Part shown: positions 8,934 through 17,719 of the stretch, in pieces
Numbering within the stretch: the stretch's first letter is position 1
Layout of the letters: every line of letters begins with the position of its first letter
NCBI RefSeq assembly: GCF_018698455.1
Contig: NZ_JABIOQ010000072.1
Location: 62,001-126,000 of the forward strand
Source: Sulfurimonas sp.
GTDB taxonomy: Bacteria; Campylobacterota; Campylobacteria; Campylobacterales; Sulfurimonadaceae
Direction of reading: 5' to 3'
DNA length: 64,000 nucleotides
Notes under the pieces: model-generated
Told to the model about the DNA's origin: nothing
Database searches by the model: none
Seen by the model: the letters and a program-made list of their open reading frames with translations, nothing else
Program-made: the position numbers and the translations under genes

Positions 8934-10730
8934 CTAGAGTAAATTCTTTTTGATCCAGTAAGATAGGACATATAATCCCCAAACATGTTGTTTAAACTTA
9001 CCTGTTGAGGCTCCTTGGACATATTCATCTAGTTTATCGCGTTTAAAGAAACCAGTCTGCTCATTCACTTCATGAATGAGTTCTAATTTACCCGAGTTTA
9101 CTAAATACTCCATGTAAGGATTAGAAAATCCTTTTTTCTTGCGTTTGAGTATACTTTCATCTAGATGAGGTTGCATTATTTTTTTGAGAAGTGACTTAGT
9201 CACACCATCTTCATACTTTAATTTTGGAGAAAGAGAAAAGAGAGTGTTTACAAGTTTATGGTCTAAAAATGGGGTGCGAGATTCTATGGAGTGAGCCATA
9301 CTCACCCGGTCGAGTTTTGTTAAAAAGTGCTCGGCCTGAAAAAGATTGAGGTCAATGTATGAGTACCAAGAACTTTCATCTGTATGTTCTGAAGCATCAA
9401 ATCTATCTCTATATGGTTGAAGATATTTAAGTGATTGATTATCTTTAACATTTCGTTTAAGAAGAAAGTTTTTCTGTAGGTCTGTAAATTTCTCTCCTGA
9501 AGTACGAAAGAGTAGGGTGTCATCGAAGATACGTTTATACCATTCCCACTCACGGTTTTGAGAGTAGTTAGCTCTAAAGTAGTTTTTGAGCCAACTTTTA
9601 TGGGCAAGTTCTTGTGTCTTTTGGATGTCTAGGTACTCAAAATATTCTCGATAGCCTAAAAAGAGTTCATCACTTCCCTCACCACTAAGAACAACCTTAT
9701 ATCCATCTTTTTTAATCTCGCCAAAAAGAAGATACAGAGGTATGGAAGCGGGGTCGTTTAATGGTTCATCGAGTGAGTCCAAAACACTATCCATCGCATT
9801 TATAAACTGATGTTCATCTATCTCAATTTCTTTGTTGTTTAGACCTATGAGCTTAGCACTCTCCCTTGCATTGTCTCTCTCATCATACTTACTAAACTCT
9901 TTATACCCTAAAGTATAAGTTTGGAGTGGCTTACCAAACTCTTTTGCATAGTAGTTTATCGTGGCACTGTCTATTCCACCTGAGAGGAGTGAAGCCATTG
10001 GAACATCAGAACTTAAACGCAGGGAAATAGACTCTTTTAAAGTTTCTTCCAACTTAGAAATAGCTTCATCTGCATTGGTGATAATATTTGGAGGAGTATG
10101 GATGTCATAATATCTTTTTATCTCGACTTGATTGTTCTTGAGTTTTAAATACTCACCTGCAGCTAACTTTTTTATGCCTTTATAAAATGTATAAGGAGGT
10201 GTTGGTGCTAAAAATGAGAGATAAGAGAGGAGGGCATCATCATCAAGTTCTTTCTTCGCTAAAAATGGAGTCAATGCTTTTATCTCAGATGCAAAAACAA
10301 AAGAGCTATTGTGAAGATAGAAAAGTGGTTTCTTACCAAGTCTATCACGAAAAAGGTATAAGGTGTCATTGTCGAGGAGTGCTATTGCGAACATCCCTCG
10401 TAAATGCTGGACAAAATCAACTCCCCATTTAAGATAAGCGGCTATGATAACTTCACTATCACTTTGTGTTTGGTAGTCGTACCCCAACTCTTTTTTGAGT
10501 TCTTTGAAGTTGTATATTTCTCCATTAAAAGAGAGTAAAATGTTTTTATGCTGTAATGGCTGATGTGCACTGTGATGAGTGTCTTGTATACTCAAACGCT
10601 GGTGTGCAAAAAAGAGGTTTTCTTTTTGGATGATGCCACAATTGTCTGGTCCACGGTGTGCTAAACGCGACAGCGCATCTTTAGCAGTAGTATCGTTATA
10701 TGCACCAACTATTCCAAATATACCACACAT
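8934..10730 (-). CDS. asnB: Asparagine synthase (glutamine-hydrolysing)
   Basis: AsnB makes asparagine from aspartate, ATP and glutamine. The N-terminal class II glutaminase domain starts with MCGIFG, so Cys2 is the nucleophile after Met removal, and has RLAHRGPDN at 22-30. The synthetase domain carries the PP-loop SGGIDS at 250-255 and SGEGSDELFLGY further on. The length of 598 residues suits this family. Paralogues of this class also act in surface-polysaccharide amidation. The adjoining methyltransferase, whose stop overlaps the asnB start by one base, leaves that possibility open. Confidence 0.9.
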   Translation of the reverse strand: MCGIFGIVGAYNDTTAKDALSRLAHRGPDNCGIIQKENLFFAHQRLSIQDTHHSAHQPLQHKNILLSFNGEIYNFKELKKELGYDYQTQSDSEVIIAAYLKWGVDFVQHLRGMFAIALLDNDTLYLFRDRLGKKPLFYLHNSSFVFASEIKALTPFLAKKELDDDALLSYLSFLAPTPPYTFYKGIKKLAAGEYLKLKNNQVEIKRYYDIHTPPNIITNADEAISKLEETLKESISLRLSSDVPMASLLSGGIDSATINYYAKEFGKPLQTYTLGYKEFSKYDERDNARESAKLIGLNNKEIEIDEHQFINAMDSVLDSLDEPLNDPASIPLYLLFGEIKKDGYKVVLSGEGSDELFLGYREYFEYLDIQKTQELAHKSWLKNYFRANYSQNREWEWYKRIFDDTLLFRTSGEKFTDLQKNFLLKRNVKDNQSLKYLQPYRDRFDASEHTDESSWYSYIDLNLFQAEHFLTKLDRVSMAHSIESRTPFLDHKLVNTLFSLSPKLKYEDGVTKSLLKKIMQPHLDESILKRKKKGFSNPYMEYLVNSGKLELIHEVNEQTGFFKRDKLDEYVQGASTGKFKQHVWGLYVLSYWIKKNLL

Positions 10731-11311
10731 TATCTATAAAAGCCTAGAGTGATATCATTTTGGATGTAGTCTTTTGCTTCTCGCTTTGTTGTAACATTGA
10801 GGGTGAGGAGCATGTCTTTTAGTTGAGAGGGTTTTATATAATTGTATGTTTCACTCTCTGTTTCACCATATAAGGCATTGAAAATAAAGCCAACTCTAGA
10901 AGATGCATAACAGTTTTGTATGAACTGGTAGGACTCAAATGGTGTCAGAACATTTAGCGCACCACTGCAGATATAATAATCCGCTGTTGGAAGTTGTTGG
11001 GTACATATATTAGCATGAATAATTTCTTGACCTGTTGCGTTTGAAGCGATAGAGTGCATATCTGTGAGCGAATCAATGCCGATGTACTTTTTTGGAACTC
11101 TTTTTTTCTTGAGTAAATAATGATAAAAGTCTCCAAAACCACAACCTGCATCAACAATAGTAAAGTCAGTTAAATCTTTTGGTAGAAAATCAAGAATCAT
11201 CTTAAAACGAAGAAGTTGATTTTCCTTTGAAGCCCAGTTAACACCTTTGGCAGTTATTCCATGCTTTTTAATTGCACTAGAATAAAATGTTACATCATCA
11301 ATTAAGGGCAT
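10730..11311 (-). CDS. SAM-dependent methyltransferase
   Basis: The 193-residue protein carries motif I of class I methyltransferases (FTIVDAGCGFGDFYHYLL, about residues 47-64). Motif II follows (KKYIGIDSLTDM), then a post-I acidic position and a C-terminal beta-sheet half. The substrate is unknown. It ends exactly where asnB starts, so the two are translated in tandem and probably work on the same product. The rubredoxin gene lies 12 bases upstream on the same strand. Confidence 0.8.
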   Translation of the reverse strand: MPLIDDVTFYSSAIKKHGITAKGVNWASKENQLLRFKMILDFLPKDLTDFTIVDAGCGFGDFYHYLLKKKRVPKKYIGIDSLTDMHSIASNATGQEIIHANICTQQLPTADYYICSGALNVLTPFESYQFIQNCYASSRVGFIFNALYGETESETYNYIKPSQLKDMLLTLNVTTKREAKDYIQNDITLGFYR

Positions 11312-11323
11312 GAAAAATTCTCT

Positions 11324-11488
11324 TTATTCATCAATAAGTTCAAACTCCGACTTCGCTTCCCCGCAATCAGGACAAACCCAGTCATCAGGCAAGTCTTCAA
11401 AGGCAGTTCCTGGAGGAAAACCTGCATCAGGGTCTCCTGTTTCTGGGTCATAAATATAGTTACAAGTTGGACATTTGTAGCGTTTTAT
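11324..11488 (-). CDS. Rubredoxin with a non-canonical start codon
   Basis: A 54-residue protein reads [13 protein letters not shown], then the PDAGFPPGT turn, then DDWVCPDCG and ELIDE. The two C-x2-C-(P/G) knuckles (Cys at residues 6 and 9, 39 and 42, counting the initiator as 1) bind one iron. Rubredoxins are small cytoplasmic electron carriers. Typical family members begin M-K-x-Y-x-C, and the codon in the Met position is ATA (11486-11488). The codon before it is ATT, and the frame closes at a TAA at 11498-11500. No ATG, GTG or TTG is available. TAAGGA sits six bases before the ATA, so initiation at ATA or, less likely, ATT is inferred. A base error in the sequence is the alternative. Confidence 0.85.
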   Translation of the reverse strand: MKRYKCPTCNYIYDPETGDPDAGFPPGTAFEDLPDDWVCPDCGEAKSEFELIDE

Positions 11489-11557
11489 AATAGTTCCTTA
11501 GATACGTGACTTTATAGGAAGTATAAGCCTTTTTATTTGTGTTAATGCTTAATTTTC

Positions 11558-11584
11558 TAAGATAAAGAATTATTTATTATCTTA
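11558..11584. promoter_or_regulatory. Inverted repeat between the divergent rubredoxin and msrA genes
   Basis: TAAGATAA and TTATCTTA form an 8-bp inverted repeat with an 11-base spacer. It lies in the divergent intergenic region of two redox-related genes, about 50 bases before the msrA start. It could be an operator for a redox regulator or simply AT-rich chance. No known box was recognised. Confidence 0.25.
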
Positions 11585-11636
11585 ATTAATGCTATTGTGT
11601 AATAATCTCTACAATTAAATAAAATAGGAGTTAATC

Positions 11637-12164
11637 ATGGCAATGCAAAGAGTTGTACTTGGTGGTGGGTGTTTTTGGTGTACAGAAGCAGTTTATAAAA
11701 ATGTGAAAGGTGTTATAAGTGTTGCAAGTGGTTATGCAGGTGGTAATAGACCAAACCCAAACTATGAGATGATTTGCACTGGAGTAAGTGGTTATGCAGA
11801 GATAGTAGATATAAAGTATGATGCCGATGTAATTACTTTGAGTGATTTACTCGATATATTTTTTGTTATCCATGATCCAACTACTTTAAATGCACAAGGA
11901 GGAGATAGAGGAACACAGTACCGTTCAGTGGTCTACTATGCACATACACAAGAAGAAGTTATTATAAATGATGCAATTAAAAGAAACCAAGCTTCATTTA
12001 GTGATGCGATAGTGACTGAAGTAAGTGCTCTACCTGAAGTGTATCCAGCAGAAGGGTATCATCAAGATTATTATAATTTAAATAAAAATCAGGGCTATTG
12101 TCAGGTGGTTATTGCACCAAAACTTCAAAAGTTTATGATGACATTTCCCCAAAAACTAGCTTAG
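11637..12164 (+). CDS. msrA: Peptide-methionine (S)-S-oxide reductase
   Basis: MsrA reduces methionine-S-sulfoxide in proteins with thioredoxin as donor. The catalytic GGGCFWCTE motif is at residues 9-17, with the nucleophilic Cys12. The family motifs GYAGG, HDPTTLNAQGGDRGTQYRS and AEGYHQDY follow in order. At 175 residues it is a stand-alone MsrA without a fused MsrB. AGGAG stands seven bases upstream of the ATG. Confidence 0.96.
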   Translation: MAMQRVVLGGGCFWCTEAVYKNVKGVISVASGYAGGNRPNPNYEMICTGVSGYAEIVDIKYDADVITLSDLLDIFFVIHDPTTLNAQGGDRGTQYRSVVYYAHTQEEVIINDAIKRNQASFSDAIVTEVSALPEVYPAEGYHQDYYNLNKNQGYCQVVIAPKLQKFMMTFPQKLA

Positions 12165-12176
12165 AGATTTCTAAGC
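12159..12176 (+). terminator. Terminator hairpin at the end of msrA
   Basis: GCTTAGA and TCTAAGC form a 7-bp stem with a GATT loop. The stem includes the msrA stop codon. It lies in a 16-base gap between convergent genes and could act in both directions, although no strong T-run follows. Confidence 0.5.
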
Positions 12177-12180
12177 ATAT

Positions 12181-12528
12181 CTAGATAATAAGAGCTGAGT
12201 CTCTCTCACTCATTTCTCCATCAGGTGTTTTTAGAGTGAGTGCTAATTCGCAGTGTAGATATTGGGCTGTAGACAAGCAGTTTTCTTTGTCACTAAAGGC
12301 AGCTTTTTTTGCAGCAATGATGATGTTTTTTAAGAGAGAGTCTAGTGAATTGTTTGTACTAAAAGAGTGCTTGCATTCACCCTTTATATATACCTGTACA
12401 GTTACTTCGATTTTTTCATTAAGTAAGGGATGTTCGAGGAGAAGAGCTTTAGAATCTATTTTATTTTCAGCCTGTATGACTTCTTCTATGGAATCACGAG
12501 CGAGTTGAAGTAGAACTGATCTAGCCAT
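12181..12528 (-). CDS. Short, divergent AMMECR1-like protein
   Basis: This 115-residue protein starts with a helix like that of AMMECR1 proteins (VLLQLARDSIEEVI). Its second half reads SLDSLLKNIIIAAKKAAFSDKENCLSTAQYLHCELALTL, which follows the AMMECR1 pattern of a helix, an AAF-D turn, and a strand with paired hydrophobics. The hallmark LRGCIG segment is absent, its place being taken by VQVYIKGECKHSF. The usual length is about 180-200 residues, so this is a reduced or decayed version. The molecular function of the family is poorly known. Its ATG overlaps the stop codon of the antiporter gene by one base. Confidence 0.5.
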   Translation of the reverse strand: MARSVLLQLARDSIEEVIQAENKIDSKALLLEHPLLNEKIEVTVQVYIKGECKHSFSTNNSLDSLLKNIIIAAKKAAFSDKENCLSTAQYLHCELALTLKTPDGEMSERDSALII

Positions 12529-13685
12529 TATTGGCTCACAGTTTTTTGTTTAAAAATATGAATGACTTTGATGACTATCATAACACTGATGACTTGAAAC
12601 AGTGCCGCTAAGATGAATGCAAAGTAATGTAGTTTATCTATTGAGTCCGCTGTAAATGCGAGAGTAGCCATTGCTATAAGAAGTGTTAGCGGCATAGAGT
12701 GAGAAAGCCCCATAAGAATAGCTCCCCTCACCCCCAACTCTTGTATAAAAACTAAAGATGCGATGATACGCATTATAATCATAACAGCGGTGATAGTAAG
12801 AGCTTTCTCAATGAGTCCAGTCATAAATAGTGCATCAAGGTTAAAAGAACTCCCAATGTGAATGAAAAATATAGGAATTAAAAATCCAAAACCATAAGAG
12901 GCAAGTTTTTCTGGAAGTTCATGCTTGTGTTCAAAAAATGTAGGGATAAATATTCCAGCTAAAAAGGCACCAAAAGCTAGCTCTAGGTGGAGATAAAGCA
13001 TAGCCCCTATGAGAAGAAAAAAGATTCCCATACTTAATCGTATATCTTGTTCTTTGTTGTCTTCATGAGGCATCAGTATGGTTGAGAGAACTGGGTACCA
13101 CCAAAAAAGGAGCTGCATCGCGCGAAAGAGTAAGAACATAAAAACTAAAAACGCGATGAGTGCTAAAATAGTTTGAAAAAGTCCAATTCCTATGCCTGAC
13201 TCGAGTGCCGCTGAGGTAATGGTAAGAATAACAATACTAGCGACTTCTCCAATCCCTCCAACAGTCATAGAAAGACTAAGCCAAGGGGTCTTTCCATACT
13301 CTTTTGAGAGGGTTGCGACAAGGCCAACGGAGATAAGTGGTAGAAGCACCATAAATATTTTACCAAGCTGAAAGTGTATGGAAAATATAATGGAAAAACT
13401 ATAAAGAAATATTAGGTAAATAACAACTTTTTTTATAATTGTTGAGGAGGTTTGTAGAACATTTTTGAGATTAATCTCAGTACCTGCAATAAACATAAGA
13501 TACAAAAATCCCAGTTCGGCAATGATGTCAAAAAGGTGTTCTGAATGAATAAATCCAGCATATCCAAGCACAGAACCAAGAATGATTTCTATAGGTGTTG
13601 TAGGAAGTTTTAAAAATTTCGCAAAAAATGGAGAAAATATAATAATGAGCGATATTGTCGTAATAAGTGCGATATTATCATTCAT
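12528..13685 (-). CDS. Kef-type cation:proton antiporter (CPA2 family)
   Basis: The 385-residue protein has 11-13 membrane helices and the CPA2 pattern: an N-terminal TTPIEIILGSVLGY, a middle GGIGEVASIVIL, and GAFLAGIFIPTFFEHKHELPEKL. It lacks the cytoplasmic TrkA-N/RCK domain found in KefB and KefC, so regulation by nucleotides or glutathione adducts is unlikely. Na+ or K+ exchange for H+ is expected. It is encoded 12 bases after bioB on the same strand. Confidence 0.85.
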   Translation of the reverse strand: MNDNIALITTISLIIIFSPFFAKFLKLPTTPIEIILGSVLGYAGFIHSEHLFDIIAELGFLYLMFIAGTEINLKNVLQTSSTIIKKVVIYLIFLYSFSIIFSIHFQLGKIFMVLLPLISVGLVATLSKEYGKTPWLSLSMTVGGIGEVASIVILTITSAALESGIGIGLFQTILALIAFLVFMFLLFRAMQLLFWWYPVLSTILMPHEDNKEQDIRLSMGIFFLLIGAMLYLHLELAFGAFLAGIFIPTFFEHKHELPEKLASYGFGFLIPIFFIHIGSSFNLDALFMTGLIEKALTITAVMIIMRIIASLVFIQELGVRGAILMGLSHSMPLTLLIAMATLAFTADSIDKLHYFAFILAALFQVISVMIVIKVIHIFKQKTVSQ

Positions 13686-13697
13686 ATTTTATTTCTC

Positions 13698-14543
13698 CTA
13701 TTGTACTTTTTTTGCTACTTCTAAGTCTAAATCTTTTAACATATCTAAATCTTTACTCATTAGTCTACCTGAAGTGGTAAGATAGTTGCCAATAACTATA
13801 GAATTTGCACCATGACTAAAAATCTCATTTTGACGTTCCCCAAACATAAGCTCACGTCCACCCGCAACCATAATTCTTTCTGCGTTTGGAAGTGTGTTTC
13901 GAGTTAGTTGTATGAGTTCTAGGCCTTCTTCTATACTAAGAGAATTTGGGGTAAGGTCAAGAGCTTCATTGTGGTGATAAAAGTTTATAGGAACAGAAGT
14001 TGGGTTAAGCGAAACAAGAGATGCTAACATGCTTTCTCTATCCGCTTGTGTTTCACCAAGACCAAAAATACCACCACTTATAAGAACTAAACCTGACTTG
14101 TTAACATTTTGACATGTCTCGTAGCGTTCACTCCAAGGGTGTGTTGTACAGATCTCGGAGTAAAAAGCTTCACTTGTCTCAAGGTTGTGATTATATGCTT
14201 TTATACCCGCTGCTTTAAGAGTAAGGAGTTGTTCGAGTGAAGCTGTTCCGTTACACGCTATTAAACGCAGGTTTGGTGCTACTTCTAAAACTGCCTTAGC
14301 TACAGTGCAAACGAACTCTAAACTTTTAGGAGTTAAACCCTTAGTTGCAGTAACTAAACAAAAACCTAAGGCACCGTTATCTCGTGCAGTAATTGCTTCT
14401 TCTTGAATGAGTTTTATATCTTTTTGTTTGTATCTATCTATGTCTGCTTTATAACGGACACTCTGAGAACAGAACTTACAATCTTCCTTACATGTTCCAC
14501 TATTTATATTACAAATTGAGCATAAAAATATTTTTTCATCCAT
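13698..14543 (-). CDS. bioB: Biotin synthase
   Basis: BioB inserts sulfur into dethiobiotin using two iron-sulfur clusters and S-adenosylmethionine. The radical-SAM motif CKEDCKFC places Cys at residues 18, 22 and 25. Other BioB signatures are YNHNLET and the late MVAGGRE. At 281 residues it is shorter than the E. coli enzyme (about 346). To my knowledge short forms occur in epsilonproteobacteria. Its ATG overlaps the stop of the yfcE-like gene by one base. Confidence 0.93.
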   Translation of the reverse strand: MDEKIFLCSICNINSGTCKEDCKFCSQSVRYKADIDRYKQKDIKLIQEEAITARDNGALGFCLVTATKGLTPKSLEFVCTVAKAVLEVAPNLRLIACNGTASLEQLLTLKAAGIKAYNHNLETSEAFYSEICTTHPWSERYETCQNVNKSGLVLISGGIFGLGETQADRESMLASLVSLNPTSVPINFYHHNEALDLTPNSLSIEEGLELIQLTRNTLPNAERIMVAGGRELMFGERQNEIFSHGANSIVIGNYLTTSGRLMSKDLDMLKDLDLEVAKKVQ

Positions 14544-15061
14544 TATAAATTCCTTTTATATAAAAATTCTTCTTTTAAGAGAAACTCTTTTTTTGGTTTT
14601 CTGACAAAGTAAGAAACCTTAAGCTCTTTTTTACTTACTTCAAGCATTACACATTCTGAAAGAGGTTTATTTCTTGCACAAGCTTCACCTGGATTTAAAA
14701 AGAGGGTATCTCCTGTAAATTCACTATGAAATTCATGCGTATGACCTGAAATAACTACATCAGCATCAGGAGCCATATAAAAAGGCAGGTGCATAAGTTT
14801 AAACTTTGTTTTAGCATACTTGAAGTAGTAAGGCTCTTGTACAAGGTTGTAGTCATTATGATACTGGGCAAGATGCGCATCGTTGTTCCCGTAGACTGCA
14901 ACATACTGTTTACCGCAGTTTTTAAGAAGTTCTAGTACTTCATACTCGACTATGTCTCCAGCATGAACTATAAATTCGGCACCATTGTCTATGAGTAGGT
15001 CCAAGGCTCGCGAAGCCTTTTTGACTTTAGAGTGAGTGTCTGAGAGTATTCCTAGTTTCAT
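14543..15061 (-). CDS. YfcE-family metallophosphoesterase
   Basis: The 172-residue protein has the metal ligands of MJ0936/YfcE phosphodiesterases in order: D-x-H in ISDTHS (residues 6-11), GD in VHAGDIVEYE, GNND in AVYGNNDAH, and GHTH in VISGHTHEF. Related enzymes cleave phosphodiesters in vitro, with unclear cell substrates. It lies between topA and bioB with one-base gaps, so the three are one operon. Confidence 0.88.
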   Translation of the reverse strand: MKLGILSDTHSKVKKASRALDLLIDNGAEFIVHAGDIVEYEVLELLKNCGKQYVAVYGNNDAHLAQYHNDYNLVQEPYYFKYAKTKFKLMHLPFYMAPDADVVISGHTHEFHSEFTGDTLFLNPGEACARNKPLSECVMLEVSKKELKVSYFVRKPKKEFLLKEEFLYKRNL

Positions 15062-15062
15062 A

Positions 15063-17321
15063 TTATTCTGCTGGCTTTTCTTCTGTTACTACTGCCGGTG
15101 TTTCTTCTTCTCTAGGAGTACGAGCCTTACATTTTACACACTCATATACTTCTTTATTTCTGTATGTACGAGGGGCTAAAACACCTTTACAGCCTTTTTC
15201 TTTACACTTGATAGTTGTAGGTTCAAACTTTGAGATGAACTTACAATCAGGGTAGTTGTTACAACCCCAAAAAGGCCCACGACGAGAGTTTTTAAGACTT
15301 ATAGATCCACCACAGTCTGGACATGGCGTTTCACTGTTTTGCTCTTCAACATTAATACTTTTTGTGTTTTTACAATCAGGGTAATCACTACATGCTAAAA
15401 ACTGACCATTACGACCATTTTTAACTACCATATCTTTCCCACATTTGTCACATTTCTCTTCGCTTAACTCTTTTTTCTCTTCTACCTTGTTTCCCTCTTC
15501 ATCGCACTGTTCAGTGTACTTACACTTAGGAAAACCACTACAAGCTATGAAGTTTCCAAAACGTCCACTTCGTAGTAGAAGTTCTGACTCTCCGCATTTT
15601 GGACAAGTTATTCCAAGAGGTTTCGCTAGTTTGAGACTTACTATGTTTTCTTTTCCTTCTTCTACTTGTTTCATAAAAGGAGTATAGAAGTCAGCGAGAA
15701 GTTTCTGCCAGTCTTCATTACCTTCACTTACTTCATCGAGTTTTTCTTCCATGTTTGCTGTAAAAGAGATATCTACTATGTTTGCAAAGTGTTTTTCTAG
15801 TATTTCTGTAACAGTAAACGCCATCTCAGTAGGAATGATCTGTTTCTTCTCTATAGTCACATAAGTACGACTACTTAAAGTTGCAACTGTTGGTGCATAT
15901 GTAGATGGACGACCAACACCTTCAGACTCTAGTTTTTTGATAAGACTTGCTTCAGAGTAACGAGCAGGTGGTTCTGTAAAGTGTTGTTCTGGTTTTATAC
16001 TTTGTATCTCAGCCTTGTCGCCTTTAGTAAGCACTGGAAGAAGTTTATCTTTATCTTCAGCTCCAGTTACCGCGTAAAAACCATCAAAAATAAGCTTTCT
16101 ACCACTTGCGCGGTACTCATTTTCTTCACCAGTAAAGATGATACTTTGTTGTTCGAACTGTGCGTCTTCCATCTGACAAGCCATAAAACGCTCATATATA
16201 AGACGGTAAAGTTTAATCTCATCAGCTTTGAGGAAGCTCTGTGCTACTTCTGGAGTAAAAGAAAGCATAGTTGGACGGATAGCCTCGTGAGCTTCTTGAG
16301 CACCCTTAGACTTTTTGTTATAAACTTTTGGTTCTTGGGGTAAGTATTTCTTACCAAATCTACTTTCAATGATACCACGAACAGCTATTACAGCTTCGCC
16401 AGCAAGGTTAAGTGAATCCGTTCTCATGTAAGTTATAACACCTGAAGTTCCATCTGGTGTTTTTACACCCTCATACAAAGACTGTGCAACCATCATCGTT
16501 TTCTTAGGAGTAAAGCCTAGTTTAGATGAAGCTGTCTGCTGAAGAGTAGAAGTCATAAATGGTGGAGGAGTAGAAGACTTTCTCTGTTTCGTTTCTATTT
16601 TACTTATAATATAGTTGTCAGCAGATGCACTTGAAGTGATAGCTTCAGCCTGTGCTTTGTTTTCTATAGACATCTTAGTAATTTTCTCGCCCTTATGCAA
16701 GATGAGTGCAGCTTCTATGTCTTTTGTAAACGCAGTGTCAATAGTCCAAAACTCAACAGGAATAAAAGCTTTGATCTCGCGTTCACGTTCTACTACGAGT
16801 TTTAGAGTAGATGACTGAACACGACCACCTGAAAGACCCTTTTGGATTTTAGATGCTAGTAGAGGTGAGAGTTTATAGCCCACAACACGGTCAAGCATAC
16901 GACGAGCTTGCTGTGCATTTACCATGTCCATATCTAGTGTACGAGCAGATTCAAGAGCATGCTTGATAGCAGTTTTTGTTATCTCATGAAAGACTATACG
17001 AGGAAGCTCTGCAGGGTCTTTTTTAATAGCATGGGCAATATGCCATCCAATAGCTTCACCCTCGCGGTCCTCATCGGTCGCGATATAGATGATCTCTGCT
17101 TTTTTTGCTAAAGCCTTAATCTCTTTGACGATAGCTGCGTTTTCTTTTGCTACGGAGTAAGTAGGGACAAGTTGAGAAGTCTCTTCATCAAGTGTGATTC
17201 CAAAACGCGACTTAGGTAAATCACGAATATGACCTTTAGAAGCGATAACTTCATAGCCCTTGCCCAAAAAGTTCTTTATAGTCTTAGCTTTAGCTGGTGA
17301 CTCGACAATTATTAAATCCAA
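15063..17321 (-). CDS. topA: DNA topoisomerase I
   Basis: Type IA topoisomerase I relaxes negative supercoils through a transient 5'-phosphotyrosine link. The Toprim domain is at the N-terminus, with ATDEDREGEA at 81-90. The active-site tyrosine is Tyr298 in GVITYMRTDS. The C-terminal part, from about residue 565, holds four four-cysteine zinc ribbons. The first three share the CPKC/CDKC/CPDC ... CSGFPKC-like pattern; the last is a shorter CKEKGC ... CVKC module. At 752 residues it is full length. It heads the topA-yfcE-bioB-antiporter-AMMECR1-like gene string. Confidence 0.97.
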   Translation of the reverse strand: MDLIIVESPAKAKTIKNFLGKGYEVIASKGHIRDLPKSRFGITLDEETSQLVPTYSVAKENAAIVKEIKALAKKAEIIYIATDEDREGEAIGWHIAHAIKKDPAELPRIVFHEITKTAIKHALESARTLDMDMVNAQQARRMLDRVVGYKLSPLLASKIQKGLSGGRVQSSTLKLVVEREREIKAFIPVEFWTIDTAFTKDIEAALILHKGEKITKMSIENKAQAEAITSSASADNYIISKIETKQRKSSTPPPFMTSTLQQTASSKLGFTPKKTMMVAQSLYEGVKTPDGTSGVITYMRTDSLNLAGEAVIAVRGIIESRFGKKYLPQEPKVYNKKSKGAQEAHEAIRPTMLSFTPEVAQSFLKADEIKLYRLIYERFMACQMEDAQFEQQSIIFTGEENEYRASGRKLIFDGFYAVTGAEDKDKLLPVLTKGDKAEIQSIKPEQHFTEPPARYSEASLIKKLESEGVGRPSTYAPTVATLSSRTYVTIEKKQIIPTEMAFTVTEILEKHFANIVDISFTANMEEKLDEVSEGNEDWQKLLADFYTPFMKQVEEGKENIVSLKLAKPLGITCPKCGESELLLRSGRFGNFIACSGFPKCKYTEQCDEEGNKVEEKKELSEEKCDKCGKDMVVKNGRNGQFLACSDYPDCKNTKSINVEEQNSETPCPDCGGSISLKNSRRGPFWGCNNYPDCKFISKFEPTTIKCKEKGCKGVLAPRTYRNKEVYECVKCKARTPREEETPAVVTEEKPAE

Positions 17322-17395
17322 AATAGTTTTCCTATATAAGTAGTATAGTTGTTTTAAGTTCGAAAGTGTATCAAAAAAAGATTAAATAAAATATA

Positions 17396-17719
17396 TCACG
17401 AGCATTCTAGGCGAGCAGATAACTCTTTTTTAACTTTAGAAAAACTTTCTTTTTTTAGTGATGCAATAAATCTTGATCCCATGAGTAAGCTTGCATCAAC
17501 GGCAGTCAATTTTGGAACTATAAGTACAGACTCCTTTTTTATACTTCCATCCAGGATGTCATCGGCTTTTATGATGATGCCATCTCTTTTGAGGTTACTA
17601 GTAAGTGGCAAAACTAAATAGTCACTCTTATCTATGGCCTTATAAACTAAAATAGGTCTAGCTTTGACTTTTGTAAAGTCAGAGTAGGGCATAGAGATAA
17701 AATAGATATGACCTACCAT
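17396..17719 (-). CDS. PemK/MazF-family endoribonuclease toxin
   Basis: The 107-residue protein has the MazF/PemK beta-barrel pattern: an N-terminal G-x-I-Y-F segment, then KARPILVYKAIDKSDYLVLPLTS with the conserved RP. A KESVLIVPKLTAVD stretch follows, with the usual hydrophobic strand before it. Toxins of this family cleave mRNA at short motifs. The start codon overlaps the last 7 bases of the broken antitoxin gene. The toxin frame itself looks intact, so either it is inactive, is held by the surviving antitoxin fragment, or is neutralised from elsewhere. Confidence 0.8.
   Translation of the reverse strand: MVGHIYFISMPYSDFTKVKARPILVYKAIDKSDYLVLPLTSNLKRDGIIIKADDILDGSIKKESVLIVPKLTAVDASLLMGSRFIASLKKESFSKVKKELSARLECS

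Noticed and set aside
13698-14543. bioB considered truncated at 281 residues
   Set aside because: All radical-SAM and biotin synthase motifs are present, and short BioB forms occur in this group to my knowledge. Start and stop overlap neatly with the neighbours.
15981-16343. 120-residue plus-strand reading frame inside topA
   Set aside because: It is antisense to a fully conserved topoisomerase domain, has a low-complexity Phe/Leu/Ser composition and no start signals.
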